DNA of 64,000 nt, from the NCBI GenBank assembly GCA_963524205.1, contig CAURED010000002.1, positions 1 through 64,000 on the forward strand, read 5' to 3'. The notes below the pieces were generated by a model. It did no database searches. It was not told where the DNA came from and saw only the letters and a list, made by a program, of their open reading frames with translations. Position numbers and translations under genes: made by a program. This DNA is from Aminipila sp963524205 (GTDB taxonomy: Bacteria > Bacillota > Clostridia > Peptostreptococcales > Anaerovoracaceae). This document shows, piece after piece, positions 26,205 to 33,688 of the stretch (positions are counted from its first letter, which is position 1; each line of letters opens with the position of its first letter).

Positions 26205-26229
26205 AAAAAAGCCCCTTATGCAAGGGGCT
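26205..26229 (-). terminator. Intrinsic terminator after lysS
   Basis: AGCCCCTT/AAGGGGCT hairpin with a 4-base loop and a T6 tail on the minus strand, just past the lysS stop. It makes the asnS-ansA unit depend on its own promoter or on readthrough. Confidence 0.88.
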
Positions 26230-26234
26230 ATCAG

Positions 26235-27776
26235 TTATTTATCTATTGGTTTCATGGTAGGGAACAGAATAATATCCCTAATTGACTGAGCATCTGTTAT
26301 AAGCATAATAACTCTGTCAATACCAATGCCAAGACCTCCTGTAGGTGGAAGACCTACTTCAAGAGCGTTTACAAAATCTTCATCCATTGGATGTGCTTCA
26401 TCATCTGTCCCATCATCAAGCTGGGCTTGTTGCTCCTTGAATCTCTCATACTGATCGATTGGATCATTTAATTCAGAAAATGCATTAGCAATTTCCCAAC
26501 AGTTTACATAAGCCTCAAATCTTCTTGTAATTCTTGGATCTTTAGGATCCCTCTTAGCTAATGGTGAAATTTCAACTGGATGACCTGTAACGAATACAGG
26601 TCCGTCAAGATATCCTGGTACATCTTCACAGAATTCTTCAAACATTTCTGCTAAAATCTTACCTCTTGTTAAGCTCTTAACATCTTCCTTATCCATCCCC
26701 TGCTTGATTGCTGCCGCTCTTGCTTCTTCATCCGTTACAATTGTAGCAAAATCCACACCTGTAATTTCTTTTATAGCATCCGCCATATTTAATCTTCTCC
26801 AAGGAGGTGTTAGGTCAAATTTCTTTCCCTGATATTCAATGAGCATGCTTCCAGTCGCTGCTAAAGCTGCCTTTGAAACAACCTGTTCAGTAACTTCCAT
26901 CATAGTATCCATATCCGCATATGCCATATAACATTCCATAGAAGTAAATTCAGGATTATGGTTTCTATCCATTCCCTCATTTCTGAACATCTTACCCATT
27001 TCATATACTCTGTCAAGCCCACCAACGATTAATCTCTTTAAGAATAATTCGTTAGAAATACGCATCTTCATATCTAAATCAAGCGTATTGTGATGAGTGT
27101 CAAATGGCCTTGCATTTGCTCCACCAGCAATGGTAGTCAAGATTGGTGTGTCTACTTCAAGATATCCATAATCATTTTCAAGAACGTCTTTGATTGCGTG
27201 GATAATCTGTGAACGTTGTACAAAAGTGTTTTTTACCTCAGGATTTACAATAAGATCCACATATCTCTGACGATATCTCTGATCTTGATCCTTTAATCCA
27301 TGAAACTTATTTGGAAGTACCTGTAATGATTTTGAAAGTAATACTATTTTTTGTATCTTAATTGAAATCTCGCCGTGTTTTGTTTTGAAAACTTCACCTT
27401 CAACACCAACGATATCACCGATATCATAAGTTAAGAATATTTCGTATTCCTCAGGCGTAATAGCATCCTGTCTTACATATCCTTGAATTCTTCCCTGTTT
27501 GTCCTGAATGTCAATAAAGGAAGCCTTTCCCATATGTCTGTTGGCCATCATTCTGCCTGCACATGATACTTTTTTGCCTTCCATTTCTTCAAAGTTGTCT
27601 TTGATGTCCATGCTATGAGCTGTTATATTCCAGTTTTCAATTAAAAACGGATTTCTGCCCATATCCTGAAGTTTCTTAAGTTTTTCTCTTCTTATTAATC
27701 TTTGTTCATTAAGCTTTTCTTCTGAAAGTTCTTCTTCAACTTCCGGGTTTACATTTCTGTTTTCTTCTGTACTCAT
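26235..27776 (-). CDS. lysS: Lysyl-tRNA synthetase, class II
   Basis: 513 residues. An N-terminal OB-fold (SCAGRMMANRHMGKASFIDI) is followed by the class II core: motif 1 QIIHAIKDVLENDYGYLEVDTP, motif 2 FRNEGMDRNHNPEFTSMECY, motif 3 GGLGIGIDRVIMLITD. It charges tRNA-Lys. The charged ~25-residue N-terminal extension is common in Firmicutes. It follows greA by about 70 bases, the usual greA-lysS order. Confidence 0.96.
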   Translation of the reverse strand: MSTEENRNVNPEVEEELSEEKLNEQRLIRREKLKKLQDMGRNPFLIENWNITAHSMDIKDNFEEMEGKKVSCAGRMMANRHMGKASFIDIQDKQGRIQGYVRQDAITPEEYEIFLTYDIGDIVGVEGEVFKTKHGEISIKIQKIVLLSKSLQVLPNKFHGLKDQDQRYRQRYVDLIVNPEVKNTFVQRSQIIHAIKDVLENDYGYLEVDTPILTTIAGGANARPFDTHHNTLDLDMKMRISNELFLKRLIVGGLDRVYEMGKMFRNEGMDRNHNPEFTSMECYMAYADMDTMMEVTEQVVSKAALAATGSMLIEYQGKKFDLTPPWRRLNMADAIKEITGVDFATIVTDEEARAAAIKQGMDKEDVKSLTRGKILAEMFEEFCEDVPGYLDGPVFVTGHPVEISPLAKRDPKDPRITRRFEAYVNCWEIANAFSELNDPIDQYERFKEQQAQLDDGTDDEAHPMDEDFVNALEVGLPPTGGLGIGIDRVIMLITDAQSIRDIILFPTMKPIDK

Positions 27777-27845
27777 AGTATACCTCTTACGTCTTCTCTA
27801 TATTATGAAGCCTAATATTCAGGCCTCTATCTTATAATATTTGAA

Positions 27846-28319
27846 TTATTTATATATATCTAAAATTTCGTAATGCATAAGGCCATCAGGAACCTGAATT
27901 TCAACTACTGAGCCAAGCTTTTGTCCCATAAGCGCACCGCCTACAGCAGATTCGTTTGAAATTTTCCCCTCGAATGGATCTGCTTCTGTGGAACCAACTA
28001 TTGTATACTCAGTTTCAAGGCCATTTTCCTGGACCTTAATTTTGACTTTAAGTCCAAGATTAACGTGGTCTTTGGGCATTTCATTTTCATCTATAATTTT
28101 TGCTTTACGAATCATTGTTTCAAGCTTATGGATTCTTTCTTCCAAATCTGCCTGTTCATTTTTCGCAGCATCATATTCCGCATTTTCAGATAAGTCACCA
28201 TAGGAAATGGCTTCCTTTAATCTTTCTGAAACCTCTTTACGTCTTACAGAAACTAGCTCTTCATGCTCCGCTACAATCTTATCGTAGCCTTCTTTGGTTA
28301 GCAATATTTCTTCTGCCAT
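27846..28319 (-). CDS. greA: Transcription elongation factor GreA
   Basis: 157 residues, normal length. The N-terminal antiparallel coiled coil (EILLTKEGYDKIVAEHEEL... with the acidic tip YGDLSENAEYDAAKNEQ near 42-58) reaches the RNA polymerase active site. The C-terminal FKBP-like domain (YTIVGSTEADPFEGKISNES) binds the polymerase. It rescues backtracked complexes by stimulating transcript cleavage. It has its own promoter and heads greA-lysS. Confidence 0.96.
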   Translation of the reverse strand: MAEEILLTKEGYDKIVAEHEELVSVRRKEVSERLKEAISYGDLSENAEYDAAKNEQADLEERIHKLETMIRKAKIIDENEMPKDHVNLGLKVKIKVQENGLETEYTIVGSTEADPFEGKISNESAVGGALMGQKLGSVVEIQVPDGLMHYEILDIYK

Positions 28320-28357
28320 ATTTCCAATCTCCTTTCGACCTATTGTCGTATCGTAAC

Positions 28358-28386
28358 ATTATACTCTGCAGAGTGCGAAAAGTCAA
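28358..28386 (-). promoter_or_regulatory. Sigma-A promoter of greA-lysS
   Basis: Minus strand TTGACT (28381-28386), exactly 17 bases, TATAAT (28358-28363). The spacer contains the palindrome CTCTGCAGAG immediately beside the -10, which may or may not be an operator. Confidence 0.85.
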
Positions 28387-28397
28387 TAAAAACCATA

Positions 28398-29360
28398 TCA
28401 GAGCAACTGTTGCAAAAGTTCATTTATTTGTTCAAAAGTATTCATTTGATTTATTTCAGCGCGCAAATGGGCCGACCCTTTAATTCCTTTCAAGTACCAT
28501 GCAATATGTTTTCTCATTTCACGGACACCAACATATTCTCCTTTTTCTGCAAGCACATATTGACATTGCTTATTTATAATATCCAATCTTTCAATTACAC
28601 TAGGCGGATCTGGTTTTTCATATCCATTCCAAAGTGCTGACGCATCCCTGAAAATCCAAGGATTCCCCTGAGCCCCACGGGCAATCATTACCATATCACA
28701 ACCAGTTTGCTCAATCATACGTAAAGCATCCTCTCCAGAGAAAACATCACCGTTTCCAATTATAGGAATATTTACGGCCTGCTTAACTTTTGCAATCATG
28801 GACCAATCAGCCTTACCCGTATAATATTGTTCTCTGGTTCTTCCGTGAACTGCTACTGCTGCTGCTCCTGCGGCTTCAGCTGCCTTTGCGACCTCAACTG
28901 CATTAATAGATGCATCATCAAATCCAATTCTTATTTTAATAGTAACTGGTTTCTTTGCTTCTGCCGCAGTAACTTTAATCAACTTATAAATAAGCTCAGG
29001 ATTCTTAAGAAGCGCTGATCCCTCCCCATTTCTTACGATCTTAGGTACTGGGCATCCCATATTTATATCTAGTATAGCATTGGGTCTATCGGCTAATTTC
29101 CTTGCGGTATAAGCCAATATTTCTGGTTCACTGCCAAACACCTGGTATGCCACAGGCAGTTCATCCTCATAAGTTTTTAATAAATTATCAGTATTCTTGT
29201 CTTTATAATAAAGACCTTTCCCACTAACCATTTCTGTATATACCATAGCCGCACCCATTTGCCTGCAGATTCTTCTAAATGAAGAATCTGTCACCCCCGC
29301 AAGTGGTGCAAGCAGAAACGGATTTTCAAGCTTCACATTTCCAATAACTAAATCTTTCAA
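28398..29360 (-). CDS. dusB: tRNA-dihydrouridine synthase DusB
   Basis: 320-residue FMN-dependent TIM barrel that reduces uridines in the tRNA D-loop. Visible are PFLLAPLAGVTDSSFR (FMN site), NMGCPVPKIVRNGEGSALL with the catalytic Cys, VHGRTREQYYTGKADW, and GNGDVFSGEDA. The start is TTG at 29360 with GAGG upstream. It follows coaX in the same direction and precedes greA, an order shared with many Firmicutes. Confidence 0.94.
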   Translation of the reverse strand: MKDLVIGNVKLENPFLLAPLAGVTDSSFRRICRQMGAAMVYTEMVSGKGLYYKDKNTDNLLKTYEDELPVAYQVFGSEPEILAYTARKLADRPNAILDINMGCPVPKIVRNGEGSALLKNPELIYKLIKVTAAEAKKPVTIKIRIGFDDASINAVEVAKAAEAAGAAAVAVHGRTREQYYTGKADWSMIAKVKQAVNIPIIGNGDVFSGEDALRMIEQTGCDMVMIARGAQGNPWIFRDASALWNGYEKPDPPSVIERLDIINKQCQYVLAEKGEYVGVREMRKHIAWYLKGIKGSAHLRAEINQMNTFEQINELLQQLL

Positions 29361-29444
29361 TTATTACCTCTCTATTTTAAAAGGCTGACCCAAGATGATT
29401 GCAACAAACCACATTAAGACAGCCTTAGTATTACATATATCTAA

Positions 29445-30239
29445 TTATTTTTTATGACTCTTATTTTTTTCATATATCAATTCCAGGCCTTCAAGTGTAA
29501 GCATTTTGTCTACATGATCAATACAATCAATGCCCTGCTCAATTAAAGTAGCAAGTCCACCTGTTGCAACTACGACAGCTTCTTTATTCGTCTTTGATAA
29601 AGCTTCCAATTCTCTTTTCATTTTCTTTGTAATATATTCAACCATTCCCATATGTCCATAAACCAGACCTGACTGCATACTTTCAATCGTATTCTTGCAT
29701 ATTACATGTCCAGGTTCTTCAAGTTCAACTTTAGGCAATTTTGCTGTTTTTTCAAATAATGCATCTGAAGCAATTTTAACTCCTGGTGCAATGGTTCCAC
29801 CCAGGTACTCTGCATTTTCTGTTATTGCACAAAAGGTTGTAGCGGTACCAAAATCAATCACTACAAGCGGTCCACCATACTTAGCATATGCTGCTACAGC
29901 ATTTACTATTCTATCAGCTCCCACCTGCTTTGGGTTATCATATTTAATTATCAATCCGGTCTTTATGCCAGGCCCAATAACAATTGCCCTTTTATTAAAG
30001 TATTTCATCGATAGATGCTGAAGTGTATACAATACGGAAGGAACTACTGTAGATATGATTACATCCTTTACTTCCTGAGTATCTAGTCCCTCATAGGTAA
30101 ATAGTTGGTTAATCACCATACCATATTCATCGGCACTTTTGTTGTTATCCGTTTCAAGTCGCCAGTTCTGAATTAATTTTCCATCTTTAAATACACCTAA
30201 TACTATATTTGTGTTTCCTACATCGAATGCTAGTAGCAT
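29445..30239 (-). CDS. coaX: Type III pantothenate kinase
   Basis: 264-residue ASKHA-fold kinase performing the first step of coenzyme A synthesis. Motifs: LLAFDVGNTNIVLGVF (phosphate-1), KQVGADRIVNAVAAY, VVIDFGTATTFC, and GGTIAPGVKI. It is the CoaX type (insensitive to CoA feedback in known members), not the CoaA type. ATG 30239 follows AAAGGAG by 7 bases; a 9-codon longer frame lacks a site. It has a strong promoter at 30350-30378. Confidence 0.94.
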   Translation of the reverse strand: MLLAFDVGNTNIVLGVFKDGKLIQNWRLETDNNKSADEYGMVINQLFTYEGLDTQEVKDVIISTVVPSVLYTLQHLSMKYFNKRAIVIGPGIKTGLIIKYDNPKQVGADRIVNAVAAYAKYGGPLVVIDFGTATTFCAITENAEYLGGTIAPGVKIASDALFEKTAKLPKVELEEPGHVICKNTIESMQSGLVYGHMGMVEYITKKMKRELEALSKTNKEAVVVATGGLATLIEQGIDCIDHVDKMLTLEGLELIYEKNKSHKK

Positions 30240-30349
30240 GGTCTTTCTCCTTTGCTCATGCGTCAATTAGTCCGGTTTCCCTAAGGCGTAATGTCCTGAC
30301 ATCACACAGGATAACCACGGCTTTCTATTGGTAAAAATTTAACTAGATT

Positions 30350-30378
30350 AGTATACATTTAAACGACTAAAAATACAA
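30350..30378 (-). promoter_or_regulatory. Sigma-A promoter of coaX
   Basis: Minus strand TTGTAT (30373-30378), 17-base spacer, TATACT (30350-30355), about 110 bases before the start codon. The leader (30240-30349) contains a small inverted repeat (TCCTGTGTGATGTCAGGA) of unknown significance. Confidence 0.7.
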
Positions 30379-30472
30379 GAAAAATTCATAAAAAATGTCT
30401 CCTGCATGAAAATACTTTTAGTTCATATATTGTACTGTATGCTTATGCTCTGAAAAAAAAGGAGGGATTTTT

Positions 30473-30874
30473 TTGGATACAACATTAATCGAGGAACTAC
30501 AAACTTACATAAAAGCTGAGCTTGGAGACGCTGCATTATACCGTGAGCTAGCACAAATGGCCCCTGATGAAGCGGAAATGAACTTAATTATGGAAATGGC
30601 CGCAGATGAACAAAGCCATGCCGATGAATTTAAGCTTATTTATAAAGACTTAACAGGAGAAATTTATCGTCCCAATATAGCACCGGTAAGATTAAATATG
30701 CCTTACGCTGATATACTTCGAGACCGTGTCATTGATGAAAGTGGAGACTTTCGAAAATATATGCATGCGCACCAAAAATATTTTAATGATGAAGTGTTAA
30801 GAGAGGCATTTTTCAATGCCGCAGTAGATGAAAACGTTCATGGGATAAGATTATTGAAATTTTTAAATACATAA
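30473..30874 (+). CDS. Ferritin-like diiron protein
   Basis: 133 residues, four-helix-bundle pattern. Two ExxH metal motifs are visible (E46-H49 in DEQSHADEF; E120-H123 in DENVHGIRL), and the first helix supplies another Glu (LGDAALYREL). There is no rubredoxin domain, so it is not a classical rubrerythrin. It may handle peroxide or iron under anaerobic conditions (inference). The start is TTG with an excellent GGAGG 8-9 bases upstream. It stands alone on the plus strand between coaX and the decarboxylase genes and ends in a hairpin. Confidence 0.82.
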   Translation: MDTTLIEELQTYIKAELGDAALYRELAQMAPDEAEMNLIMEMAADEQSHADEFKLIYKDLTGEIYRPNIAPVRLNMPYADILRDRVIDESGDFRKYMHAHQKYFNDEVLREAFFNAAVDENVHGIRLLKFLNT

Positions 30875-30910
30875 ACAAAATCCGTCAATCACTATTCCCT
30901 ACATAATAGA

Positions 30911-30960
30911 AAACAAGCATAGCTCTTTCTTCTTTTGAAAAGTTATGCTTGTTTTAATTT
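30911..30960 (+). terminator. Intrinsic terminator after the ferritin-like gene
   Basis: AAACAAGCATA/TATGCTTGTTT 11-bp stem with a 22-base loop, followed by TTAATTTTT, 37 bases past the stop. Confidence 0.75.
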
Positions 30961-31041
30961 TTAAAGCCATTTGTTATCATCTAGTTGTGGGTAGCACCAC
31001 CACAGCTAACCGTTTACAAATTTTAAATTTAAGTAATATAC

Positions 31042-31434
31042 TTATTTAATTGTAACTAAAATGTCACTTGCATTGACTGAAGCACCCTTTGTTGTCTGGA
31101 CCGTATCGATAGTTCCATCTGATGGAGCTAAAATCTCATTTTCCATCTTCATAGCTTCTAATATAATAAGAATATCTCCTGCTTTTACTACCTGACCCGG
31201 TGTAACTTTAACTTCAAGAACTGTTCCTGGCATTGGAGCAGTTATTGTCTGAGCACCAGCTGCAATAGGAGCTGCTACTGCTGGCGCCTTTGGAGCTGCT
31301 GGCGCTGGTGTAGAAACTGGGGCTGCGGCTACAGGTCTTACAACTGGTGATACTGAGGGAGCTGCATTTACTCCAACTTCCTCAACTTCTACCTCATAAG
31401 TAGACCCATTCACTTTTATATTATATTTTTTCAT
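31042..31434 (-). CDS. Biotin carboxyl carrier subunit of a Na+-pumping decarboxylase
   Basis: 130 residues. A short N-terminal domain (KKYNIKVNGSTYEVEVEEV) is joined by a flexible Ala/Pro-rich hinge (~25-62) to a biotinyl domain whose lysine K96 lies in EAMKM. It carries CO2 between the carboxyltransferase and the membrane subunit. This architecture is that of the gamma/C subunit of methylmalonyl-CoA or glutaconyl-CoA decarboxylase. AAAGGAG sits before the start, and repeat copy B (31450-31531) abuts this ribosome site. It should be biotinylated by the BirA at 61211. Confidence 0.92.
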   Translation of the reverse strand: MKKYNIKVNGSTYEVEVEEVGVNAAPSVSPVVRPVAAAPVSTPAPAAPKAPAVAAPIAAGAQTITAPMPGTVLEVKVTPGQVVKAGDILIILEAMKMENEILAPSDGTIDTVQTTKGASVNASDILVTIK

Positions 31435-31449
31435 TTTATAATCTCCTTT

Positions 31450-31531
31450 TATGACCTATCCCAATTTGTGAAACAAATTGTCGGAAGGTCAGATGCTAAA
31501 AAATCATAAACTAGTTCCTAGATTTTTATCG
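31450..31531. repeat. Structured ~82-bp repeat, copy B
   Basis: Differs from copy A at only three of the first ~62 positions. GACCT/AGGTC and CAATTTG/CAAATTG pairing is intact, and the closing hairpin uses AAAAATC/GATTTTT with a different loop (CTAGTTCCTAG region). Its left end touches the Shine-Dalgarno of the biotin-carrier gene. Confidence 0.88.
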
Positions 31532-31534
31532 TAT

Positions 31535-31616
31535 TATAACCTATCCCAATTTGTGTAACAAATTGCTGGAAGGTCAGATGTTAAAAATCATAAATTTATA
31601 TTTGTAGATTTTTATC
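31535..31616. repeat. Structured ~82-bp repeat, copy C
   Basis: Tandem neighbour of copy B, same orientation, about 3 bases apart. It begins TATAACCTATCCCAATTTGT, with loop GTAA instead of GAAA and a CTGG bulge in place of TCGG. It ends 4 bases from the stop codon of the gamma/delta-type subunit. The core stems are preserved, so pairing rather than primary loop sequence seems to be kept. Confidence 0.87.
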
Positions 31617-31620
31617 TGAT

Positions 31621-32034
31621 TTAATAAACTTTTCTGCTTTCCAGACATTCAGCCATCCCTGCATTTGCCCACGCATTTCCAGTAATTCTTGTAATCCTTC
31701 GTACTACAAGGTTATTTGCGGAAAGTCCTGAATCTCCTTCATATGCAGCGATAGCAGCTGTAATAACTGCAACCAGTTCAGTATCATTTATCATTTGGTT
31801 TTGAACTGCAATTGAATCTGCCGCATTTGCAGAAGTTATTTTAACTGCTGCTTTTTGTGTCTTAGCAACAAATTTCGACATTACAACTATAACTGCCCAT
31901 AATAAGATTAACACTATAAAAGTGATTCCCATCCCCATACAAGTAGTAATTAAAGCGCCTATAGCTTTTTCACTTGTCGTTAATGAATCAAATAAAGCAG
32001 GGTCAGCGAACTTCTCCATTAATGATAATTCCAT
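31621..32034 (-). CDS. OadG/MmdD-type decarboxylase membrane subunit
   Basis: 137 residues. One hydrophobic helix (~26-54, ALITTCMGMGITFIVLILLW) is followed by an Ala/Lys-rich linker and a conserved C-terminal segment (LVVRRITRITGNAWANAGM). This is the small OadG/MmdD subunit that anchors and assembles biotin-dependent Na+-pumping decarboxylases. GGAGG precedes the ATG, 11 bases after the carboxyltransferase gene. Two structured repeats separate it from the biotin carrier downstream. Confidence 0.85.
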   Translation of the reverse strand: MELSLMEKFADPALFDSLTTSEKAIGALITTCMGMGITFIVLILLWAVIVVMSKFVAKTQKAAVKITSANAADSIAVQNQMINDTELVAVITAAIAAYEGDSGLSANNLVVRRITRITGNAWANAGMAECLESRKVY

Positions 32035-32045
32035 AATGCCACCTC

Positions 32046-33587
32046 CTAAAGCGGGATATTTCCATGCTTCTTAGCAGGTAATGATTGTCTCTTGGAACTT
32101 AACATATCAAAGCCGCTAATAATTCTCTGTCTCGCGGTTGCTGGTTCAATAATATCATCAACGTACCCCATTTCAGCAGCTCTATAAGGATTATTAAACA
32201 TTTCTTCATATTCAGCAATTTTTTCTTCTCTCTTTGCCATAGGGTCTTCTGCATTCTTGATTTCTTTCTTAAATACGATATTAGCAGCACCAGCAGCACC
32301 CATAACAGCAATTTGAGCAGAAGGCCAAGCCAGAACTAAATCTGACCCTAACTCTTTATTACACATGCCAATGTAGGCTCCGCCATATGCTTTTCTTAAA
32401 ATCATAGTAATTTTCGGTACTGTAGCTTCGCAATATGCATATAGCATTTTTGCTCCATGTCTGATGATTCCCCCAAACTCCTGATCCTTACCAGGCAGAA
32501 ATCCTGGAACATCTTCGATGGTAAGTACTGGAATATTAAAAGCATCACATCTTCTAATAAATCTTGCAGCTTTATCTGATGCGTTAATATCAAGACAGCC
32601 TGCACCAAAATTAGGCTGATTAGCTATAACACCAACTGTATTTCCGTCTAATCTGATGAAGCATGTAATAATGTTCTTTGCATAAAGAGACATTACATCG
32701 TACAACTTTCCATCATCTGCAAGCTTAGTTATAATTTCATACATATCATATGCCTTATTAGGATTCTCCGGAATTATATCATTAAACTCTGGAATTAATC
32801 GGTTAGGGTTATCATTTGTTACGTATATAGGCGCAGTTTCTAAATTGTTTGATGGCATGTAGGATAGTAGTTCCCTAACTTGCAACAATGTTTCTGTGTC
32901 ATCTTTTCCAATAAAATGAGCAACGCCACTAATTGAATTGTGTGTCACCGCTCCGCCTAACGTTTCTGATGAAATATCTTCACCAGTCACAGTTTTTATT
33001 ACTTGAGGCCCAGTTATAAACATCTGGCTGGTTTGATCTACCATAAATATAAAATCTGTAATTGCAGGCGAATAAACGGCACCACCTGCACATGGACCCA
33101 TAATGACTGATATCTGAGGAATAACCCCAGAAGAAATTGTGTTATTATAGAAAATCTTACCAAAACCAGAGAGTGCATTTACGCCCTCCTGAATTCTGGC
33201 TCCGCCTGAATCGTTTAACCCAACAATAGGCGCTCCCATTTTTAAAGCCATATTCTGTACTTTTACAATTTTTTCAGCATGATATTCCCCTAGTGAACCA
33301 CCCAATACAGTAAAGTCTTGTGCATATGCAAATACAAGTCTCCCCTCTACCATACCATAGCCAGTCACGACACCATCTCCAGGGGCTTTTTTACCTTCCA
33401 TATCGAAGTTGTGACATCTGTGGGATACAAATACATCCATTTCTACAAAACTATTTTCATCAAATAAAACATTTAGTCTTTCCCTAGCTGTCAATTTCCC
33501 GCTTGCATGTTGAGCTTCGATTTTTTTCTGCCCCCCACCCAATGCGATTTCTGCTTTGAACTTTAATAGTTCATCAAGCTTGTTCAT
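32046..33587 (-). CDS. Acyl-CoA carboxyltransferase (methylmalonyl-CoA decarboxylase alpha type)
   Basis: 513 residues, crotonase-fold double domain. N-half: LTARERLNVLFDENSFVEMD, GDGVVTGYGMVEGR, VGLNDSGGARIQEGV, GPCAGGAVYSPA. C-half: VEDVPGFLPGKDQE, LRKAYGGAYIGM. The length and sequence fit MmdA/PccB-type alpha subunits (~510) better than the longer glutaconyl-CoA GcdA (~587). It transfers CO2 from an acyl-CoA to the carrier's biotin. ATG 33587 has AAGGAGG 8 bases upstream; an in-frame upstream start is spurious. No beta (Na+-translocating) subunit lies nearby. Confidence 0.93.
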   Translation of the reverse strand: MNKLDELLKFKAEIALGGGQKKIEAQHASGKLTARERLNVLFDENSFVEMDVFVSHRCHNFDMEGKKAPGDGVVTGYGMVEGRLVFAYAQDFTVLGGSLGEYHAEKIVKVQNMALKMGAPIVGLNDSGGARIQEGVNALSGFGKIFYNNTISSGVIPQISVIMGPCAGGAVYSPAITDFIFMVDQTSQMFITGPQVIKTVTGEDISSETLGGAVTHNSISGVAHFIGKDDTETLLQVRELLSYMPSNNLETAPIYVTNDNPNRLIPEFNDIIPENPNKAYDMYEIITKLADDGKLYDVMSLYAKNIITCFIRLDGNTVGVIANQPNFGAGCLDINASDKAARFIRRCDAFNIPVLTIEDVPGFLPGKDQEFGGIIRHGAKMLYAYCEATVPKITMILRKAYGGAYIGMCNKELGSDLVLAWPSAQIAVMGAAGAANIVFKKEIKNAEDPMAKREEKIAEYEEMFNNPYRAAEMGYVDDIIEPATARQRIISGFDMLSSKRQSLPAKKHGNIPL

Positions 33588-33688
33588 ATATACTTCCTCC
33601 TTAACGAATAAAAGTAGGCTTTTTTTAATAGTAGCGCAGTATACACCAGAATAAATATATCTCATATTTTGGTTTTTTGCAATAGGCT

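Noticed and set aside
31450..31616. CRISPR array
   Set aside because: Only two tandem copies without variable spacers; the units are structured and about 82 bp, unlike CRISPR repeats.
33588..33665. 26-residue extension of the carboxyltransferase
   Set aside because: A strong Shine-Dalgarno precedes ATG 33587, and the extension contains it, so it is not translated as part of the protein.
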